Shown here piece after piece: positions 13,007-17,057 of a stretch of 17,057 nucleotides of DNA (position 1 is its first letter; the number at the start of each line of letters is the position of its first letter). This DNA comes from DASPXK01 sp035637315 (GTDB lineage Bacteria > Chloroflexota > UBA6077 > JACCZL01), in assembly GCA_035637315.1 (NCBI GenBank), contig DASPXK010000338.1:1-17057 (forward strand), read 5' to 3'. Position numbers and translations under genes: made by a program. Under the pieces are notes generated by a model, which searched no databases, had not been told where the DNA came from, and was given only the letters and a program-made list of their open reading frames with translations.

Positions 13007-14017
13007 ATGGAGTACCGGGCTTTTGGGCGGACCGGGCTACAAGTGTCGGCAATGGGCTTCGGTAGCTGGCCGATGAGCGGCGACCGCTATGGACCAATTG
13101 AGGACGAAGAGGCCGTTCGGGCCGTCCACCGCGCGTTGGAAGTGGGCGTCACCTGTTTCGATACGGCGCCGGGGTATGGCTCTGGCCACTCTGAAGAAGT
13201 CCTAGGCCGGGCGCTCGGCAGACGCCGCAACGATGTCGTTCTGGTCACTAAGTGCGCGATCCGTCCCGATCCGAGCACCAAGACGATCGGTCGCGACGCA
13301 AGCCGGGCCAACATTCTGCGCGAGATCGACGACAGCTTGAGGCGGCTCGGGACGGATGTCGTCGACGTCTATCTGGTCCATTGGCCGGACCCGAAGGTGT
13401 CGTTCGAGGAGACGTTCTCGGCGATGGACGAGGTTGTCAAAGCCGGCAAGGCTCGCTTCGTCGGCGTCTCCAACTTCACCGTCGACCAGATGCGGGCATG
13501 CATGAACGTTCGCCGCGTGGACGTCATCCAGGTCGGCTACCACCTGTTCGATCGGCGAATGGAGCGCGAGATCTTCCCGTTCTGCGCGGAGGAAGGCATT
13601 GGTGTGATGGGCTACGGCTCGCTCGCGCACGGCCTGCTAACCGGCGCGTTCACGCCGGACACGACGTTCGTGGACTGGGACTGGCGGGCCGGCGGGGTCG
13701 CGTTCGGCCAGCCGATCCTCCAAGGCGAGAACTTTCGTCGGAACGTCGAGCTTGTCCAGCAGCTCAAAAAAGGCGTAGCCGGGCCGCGCGGCGTTCCCGT
13801 CAGCCAGGTGGCGCTGGCCTGGGTGCTTCGGAACCCTGTCGTCAGCACCGCCCTGGTGGGAGCCCGCGCGCCAGCCGAGGTCGATGAGAACGTGGCCGGA
13901 GCGGAGTTGAGGCTGACTGGGACTGAAATCGCTCGGATCGAGGAGATCATGCGAGGCGCGGCCGGGCAGGTCTCGGCCTTCACGCCGCTGCGCAACGCCA
14001 ACGAGGTCTGGGAATGA
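13007..14017 (+). CDS. Aldo/keto reductase
   Basis: 336-residue (alpha/beta)8 NAD(P)H-dependent oxidoreductase. The full catalytic tetrad is visible: Asp52 and Tyr57 in FDTAPGYGSGHSE, Lys82 in LVTKCAI and His125 in VYLVHWPDP. The GVSNF motif and the C-terminal cofactor-binding region (QVALAWVLRNPVVSTALVGAR) are typical of the bacterial AKR group related to aldose 1-dehydrogenases and L-glyceraldehyde-3-phosphate reductase. The ATG at 13007 has GGAGGG seven bases upstream. It follows the exported protein closely and ends 16 bases from the convergent GH1 gene, so a sugar or sugar-derived aldehyde substrate is plausible but unproven. Confidence 0.95.
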   Translation: MEYRAFGRTGLQVSAMGFGSWPMSGDRYGPIEDEEAVRAVHRALEVGVTCFDTAPGYGSGHSEEVLGRALGRRRNDVVLVTKCAIRPDPSTKTIGRDASRANILREIDDSLRRLGTDVVDVYLVHWPDPKVSFEETFSAMDEVVKAGKARFVGVSNFTVDQMRACMNVRRVDVIQVGYHLFDRRMEREIFPFCAEEGIGVMGYGSLAHGLLTGAFTPDTTFVDWDWRAGGVAFGQPILQGENFRRNVELVQQLKKGVAGPRGVPVSQVALAWVLRNPVVSTALVGARAPAEVDENVAGAELRLTGTEIARIEEIMRGAAGQVSAFTPLRNANEVWE

Positions 14018-14033
14018 TGCGCACCTCAGCGGA

Positions 14034-15362
14034 TCAGCAGTTCGCCGTTGGGTAGCGTTCCAGCTCCTCCGCGCTCAGGCCGTTGCGGCGGATGATGTCG
14101 CGGTACAGGTAGGCGCTCGGCTTCGGCGTGCGGGCCTGGATGGCGTAGTCGACGTGCACCAGCCCGAAGCGAGGCTCGAATCCGTCGGCCCACTCGAAGT
14201 TGTCCAGACTCGACCAGTACAAGTAGCCCCGTAGCGGCACGCCGGCCACGATCGCCCGATGGCAGGCGGCCAGGTGTTGGACCAGAAACGCGGGACGCAG
14301 GTTGTCCTGGTTGTCTGGCTCCGGAATGCCATTCTCGGTGACGATCACCTCAACTCCAGAGCCCGGCCTGGCGACCGCCAGGAGAGCGCGGAAGAGCCCA
14401 TCCGGATAGATCTCCCACTTCAACTGGTTGCGCTCCACCTTGGCGAACGTCTCCCGAGCGAACAGCAAGTGGGGCAGCCGTGAATCGAATCGGTCGCGTT
14501 CGCGCGTGTAGTAGTTCAGCCCGACCCAATCCTCGGTCCCCACTAGCCAGCCGATCGTGCGTCCGTTGCCGATCGGGGGAAGCAGCCGACCCCGACGGAT
14601 GGCGATCGGGAAGGCCTGGTTCACCAAGTGGCTTCGAACGCCCGCCACGAGCCGGTCCCCCCTTCGGGCCGGGTTGGCTGGATCGAAGATCCGCCAGTGG
14701 TGGGCGACACCGACCCGCGCGTCCGGCTGCTCCTCGTGGATCGCGTGATACGCCCTGCCATGAGCCAGCGCCATGTAGCGCAGCACTCGCAGGGCCAGGG
14801 TGATGCTGCGCTGCCGGGGCGGCCAGATGCCCAACGCCCAGGCCTGGGTAGCGTACACGCCTGGCTCGTTGACGGTGATCCAGTAGCGCACCAGGTCGCG
14901 GTACTCCCGCGCCGCGCGGCGCGCGAAGCGCTCGAATGCGGGGACCACCTCGGGTCGAGTCCAGCCGCCCGCCTCGGACAGCCAGCGCGGGTTGGTGAAG
15001 TGGTGCAGCGTCACCAGCGGCTCGAGGCCATTGGCTCGCGTAGTCTCGATGACGTGGCGATAGTGGGCGATCGCCGCGGCGTCAAACTCGCCTGGCCTGG
15101 GCTCGATGCGGCTCCACTCGAGGGAGAAGCGATGGGCATTGTGGCCCAGGTCGGCGAACAGAGCCAAATCGGCCGCGTAGCGACGGTAGTGGTCGCAGGC
15201 GAGACCGGATGCGTAGGGGAGCTGGCCAGCCCGCTCGGCAGCCCACCAGTCGTTGTTGCAGTTGTTTCCTTCTACCTGATGGGCGGCAGTCGCAGAGCCC
15301 CAGAGGAAACCGTTCGGGAAGCGGAGGGCCGGCGGCTGAGCCGCGGGGCCGAGATCGCTCAA
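14034..15362 (-). CDS. Family GH1 beta-glycosidase (beta-glucosidase-like)
   Basis: 442 residues, standard GH1 size. Features in order: FPNGFLWGSATAAHQVEG, the family N-terminal signature; the acid/base Glu166 in TVNEP; the nucleophile Glu343 in VTENG; and the aglycone-site SLDNFEWADGFEPRFGLVHVD. No signal peptide, so likely cytoplasmic. The frame opens at a TTG (15362) whose TG is shared with the upstream gene's TGA stop (TTGA), suggesting translational coupling; no separate ribosome-binding site is apparent. Typical activities are beta-glucosidase, galactosidase or fucosidase. Coupling to an LPG-synthase-TM membrane protein hints at a glycolipid- or cell-surface-related substrate, which is inference. 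Confidence 0.95.
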   Translation of the reverse strand: MSDLGPAAQPPALRFPNGFLWGSATAAHQVEGNNCNNDWWAAERAGQLPYASGLACDHYRRYAADLALFADLGHNAHRFSLEWSRIEPRPGEFDAAAIAHYRHVIETTRANGLEPLVTLHHFTNPRWLSEAGGWTRPEVVPAFERFARRAAREYRDLVRYWITVNEPGVYATQAWALGIWPPRQRSITLALRVLRYMALAHGRAYHAIHEEQPDARVGVAHHWRIFDPANPARRGDRLVAGVRSHLVNQAFPIAIRRGRLLPPIGNGRTIGWLVGTEDWVGLNYYTRERDRFDSRLPHLLFARETFAKVERNQLKWEIYPDGLFRALLAVARPGSGVEVIVTENGIPEPDNQDNLRPAFLVQHLAACHRAIVAGVPLRGYLYWSSLDNFEWADGFEPRFGLVHVDYAIQARTPKPSAYLYRDIIRRNGLSAEELERYPTANC

Positions 15363-16336
15363 CGCGCGCGGATGGGCGCTGCCTGGAGCCGGGACCGCGC
15401 CGTGAGCAGAGCCCAGAGCAGCGGTACTGGCGCGAGCACCCCGACGTGGAGCGCAACGGCGAAGGCCGACGCCAGGCTGGGCTCCGCGCCGAAGCTGTCG
15501 ACGAGCAGCGAGCTAATCGGCAGATGGAAGGTCCCAACGCTAGCCGGCGCGCCAGGCACCGCGAACGCGAAGTTCGCGACCCCGACCGCCGCGAACGGAA
15601 GGATCGGCGGGGCCAGCCAGCCGAACGCGACCAGAAGGCAGTAATAGGACGCGGCCTCGGCCGCCCAGGCCAGCAGCGACAGCCGCGCGGCGTGCGCGAG
15701 CAAGGACGGGCCACGCCGATAGGCCGCGTCGGCGGCCCAGCCGATCAGTCGCCTGGGATGCCAACCACGTGCGCGCTGCTCGCACGCGCGTTCGAAAGGA
15801 GCGCCGAGGTACCAGCCCGCGATGGGCACGGCCGCCAGGATCGGTAAGTAGATCCCCAGAGTCCCCAGGCCCAGGAACAGGGGCCAGCCGGCCACGCCGC
15901 CCAGGACGGCGGCGCCCGCGATGAAGGCGCCGAAGATCGCGCCGTCCACCAGCCGTTCGAGGAGCTCGGCGGCCGCCACGTCGGCCAGCTTGACGCCGGG
16001 CAGCCGAGCGGCGAGCAGCATCTTGACGAGGTCGCCGCCACGCGCCGGCAGCCCGAGCCCCGCCAGTGCGGCCGCGAGACCGACTCGCAGAAGCTGCGCG
16101 GTTGGTAGCGGCGCTGCCGGCGCGAGCAGCACTCCCCAGCGAATGGCGCGCAGCCAGAGATTAACGCAGCCCAATACCAGCATCGGCGCCAGCCACCACC
16201 AGGCCACCCGGCTGAAGGCCGCGCCGACGGCCCGTGCGTCCAGGGTGGCCAGGAAGATCGCGGCGCAGCATAGCCCGGCCAGGGGGCCGGCCAGCCGGAC
16301 GGCCGAATGGTCGATCAGACGGATGGCGATGTTCAT
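15359..16336 (-). CDS. Lysylphosphatidylglycerol synthase TM-region / UPF0104 family membrane protein
   Basis: 325 residues, almost wholly hydrophobic, with about seven or eight membrane segments. It has the family's loop near residues 82-130: LAAALAGLGLPARGGDLVKM followed by VAAAELLERLVDGAIFG, corresponding to the PxRxGE and ExxxD regions of the family, and a late NFAFAVPGAPASVGTFH segment resembling the PGGLG motif. Members are proposed flippase-like or accessory proteins for lipids and surface glycans; this one lacks the catalytic synthetase domain of MprF. Start is ATG 16336 (TTG 16339 is immediately upstream), with AAAGGG nine bases before. It overlaps the GH1 start by four bases. Confidence 0.88.
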   Translation of the reverse strand: MNIAIRLIDHSAVRLAGPLAGLCCAAIFLATLDARAVGAAFSRVAWWWLAPMLVLGCVNLWLRAIRWGVLLAPAAPLPTAQLLRVGLAAALAGLGLPARGGDLVKMLLAARLPGVKLADVAAAELLERLVDGAIFGAFIAGAAVLGGVAGWPLFLGLGTLGIYLPILAAVPIAGWYLGAPFERACEQRARGWHPRRLIGWAADAAYRRGPSLLAHAARLSLLAWAAEAASYYCLLVAFGWLAPPILPFAAVGVANFAFAVPGAPASVGTFHLPISSLLVDSFGAEPSLASAFAVALHVGVLAPVPLLWALLTARSRLQAAPIRAR

Positions 16337-16337
16337 C

Positions 16338-16379
16338 AAAGGGTGCCCTTTATAGCAGAACCGGCAGCCAAGCGCTCAA
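16338..16379 (-). promoter_or_regulatory. Putative promoter and palindrome for the UPF0104-GH1 pair
   Basis: On the minus strand TTGAGC (16379-16374) and TATAAA (16354-16349) are spaced by 19 bases. Transcription would begin near 16342, only about six bases before the ATG at 16336, a nearly leaderless mRNA. AAAGGGTGCCCTTT at 16338-16351 has perfect six-base arms and spans the predicted start, so it may be an operator. Consensus-based; spacing is longer than ideal. Confidence 0.3.
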
Positions 16380-16443
16380 GCCCAGCGGTCGCATCGAAAT
16401 ACCCGAATCGACGGCGAATGGGTCTTGAGGCCGTTTGGGAGCG

Positions 16444-16477
16444 AATTTGCAACGCCGTTGAACGGCAATTTGCAACG
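16444..16477. repeat. AATTTGCAACG direct repeats flanking a palindrome
   Basis: AATTTGCAACG occurs at 16444-16454 and again at 16467-16477, a 23-base offset, about two helical turns. Between them, and sharing one base with the first copy, GCCGTT-G-AACGGC (16454-16466) is a near-perfect palindrome. The element is AT-richer than its surroundings and lies in the 216-base divergent gap (16337-16552) upstream of the UPF0104 gene and of the small ORF at 16553. The layout resembles a regulator-binding site. Nothing else is recognised in the gap apart from the promoter noted above. Confidence 0.5.
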
Positions 16478-16552
16478 GACCGGCCACGGCGCTGCCACAA
16501 CGCCTCGCTAGGATGAGCTCAGGCAGGGTGGCAACCAACTGGAGGGACGAAT

Positions 16553-16696
16553 ATGCGCGACATCGTCTTCGGGACCGGACCAATCCGACCCACCTTCATC
16601 GCCGGACGATCCAGACGCGGGCGTCGTCGAGTGTTTGCTCGTCTGCGCGGTAATGCCCGCTCGTCGACGGTGCCCAGTGCGAGTGTGGCTGGATGA
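16553..16696 (+). CDS. Small Arg-rich ORF, hypothetical (47 residues)
   Basis: ATG at 16553 is preceded by GGAGGG seven or eight bases upstream, one of the better ribosome-binding sites in the window, and the frame runs to TGA at 16694-16696. The product begins MRDIVFGTGPIRPTFIAGR and continues into an Arg-rich stretch (RSRRGRRRVFARLRGNAR). No family recognised. It could be a real small basic protein, a leader peptide, or the remnant of a decayed gene. The ribosome-binding site is the main support. Confidence 0.35.
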   Translation: MRDIVFGTGPIRPTFIAGRSRRGRRRVFARLRGNARSSTVPSASVAG

Positions 16697-16810
16697 TCAC
16701 GGATGCGCGGTTTGGTCGACTAGCCGCCACGCTGCGCGACCCAGCGCCGACCAGGTTCGACGTCGTCTACCAGGCTCTCTGAGCTGGGGCTTGGGATGAA
16801 GGGACCGATC
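16697..16810. other. Short stretch without recognised gene
   Basis: Between the small ORF and the membrane protein I see stop codons in the plus frames and no recognisable motif, repeat or hairpin. An 80-codon minus-strand frame crosses it but has no family resemblance or ribosome-binding site. Confidence 0.5.
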
Positions 16811-17057
16811 ATGGAATGGACCATAGTGGGCAGAGCCGATTGGCCGAGGCCTATCAACAGCGTGCCACTGATCGCGTTGTTTAGCGGACTTTCGCTCCTA
16901 GTATCGCTCGTGACTTCGTTCATACTGACGCTCCTGTTCGAACCCGCGGACTGGCCGGGCACAGACGCGGGCCTCGGCGGAGGTCGGGACTCGCCGGACG
17001 ACGGGAGCTCCGGCGGCGATGACGGGCCCCACGAGGAACCGGTGCCGCCGCCTGGCG
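16811..17057 (+). CDS. Single-pass membrane protein with acidic Gly/Pro-rich linker, 3'-truncated by window
   Basis: The frame is open to the last base. ATG 16811 follows AAGGGA by six bases; an ATG five codons earlier (16796) is also in frame but has a weaker site. 82 residues are visible: a short N-terminus (MEWTIVGRADWPRP), one membrane span at about 17-42 (PLIALFSGLSLLVSLVTSFI and LTLLF), then a low-complexity extracytoplasmic segment rich in Gly, Asp, Ser and Pro. This layout suits a membrane anchor followed by a flexible linker to a domain outside the window. Family unknown. Confidence 0.55.
   Translation, partial: MEWTIVGRADWPRPINSVPLIALFSGLSLLVSLVTSFILTLLFEPADWPGTDAGLGGGRDSPDDGSSGGDDGPHEEPVPPPG

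Noticed and set aside
14628..15644. 338-codon plus-strand ORF opposite the GH1 and UPF0104 genes
   Set aside because: Antisense shadow of high-GC coding sequence, with no ribosome-binding site or domain signature.

Overview
The window is GC-rich, gene-dense bacterial chromosomal DNA. The combination of tig-clpP-clpX, a yceD-rpmF-fabG-accC-nusB-acpP-tatC cluster, and secreted or metabolic genes of soil-type families is compatible with an uncultured Chloroflexota-like bacterium. This taxonomic reading is an inference from gene content only. I see no rRNA, tRNA, CRISPR array, insertion sequence or phage gene.

Layout. (1) Bases 1-933 hold the 3' part of a clan-A-type glycoside hydrolase. (2) A plus-strand protein-quality-control operon runs from 1136 to 4952: trigger factor, ClpP, ClpX and a small cupin. 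Trigger factor and ClpP overlap by ATGA, and the cupin may overlap clpX. (3) A minus-strand block runs from 11870 down to 5146: an AhpD/CMD-family protein, an Ldh_2-type dehydrogenase, YceD (DUF177), ribosomal protein L32, FabG, biotin carboxylase, NusB, acyl carrier protein and TatC. From yceD onward this is a fatty-acid/ribosome/secretion operon with a plausible promoter of its own at 10207-10236. (4) A plus-strand pair encodes an exported PPC-like protein and an aldo/keto reductase (12009-14017). (5) A minus-strand pair encodes a GH1 beta-glycosidase and an LPG-synthase-TM (UPF0104) membrane protein, with overlapping stop and start (16336-14034). (6) The right end is poorly coding. It holds a small Arg-rich ORF, a direct-repeat/palindrome element and the start of a single-pass membrane protein that leaves the window.

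The most unusual signal is a set of intergenic arrays built on seven-base units, with four different unit sequences, lying just downstream of stop codons at 938-965, 4959-5142, 8448-8500, 9556-9599 and 10221-10241. Most are arranged so that the RNA could fold into a hairpin. One is a 14-bp (two-heptamer) unit repeated almost eight times without a mismatch. Another sits on the translation start region of accC, and another supplies the apparent -35 box of the yceD operon. Other points of interest are a TatC with a roughly 123-residue low-complexity extension containing a 39-residue-period duplication, a biotin carboxylase with changes at usually conserved active-site positions, and a yceD transcript predicted to begin exactly at a GC hairpin.
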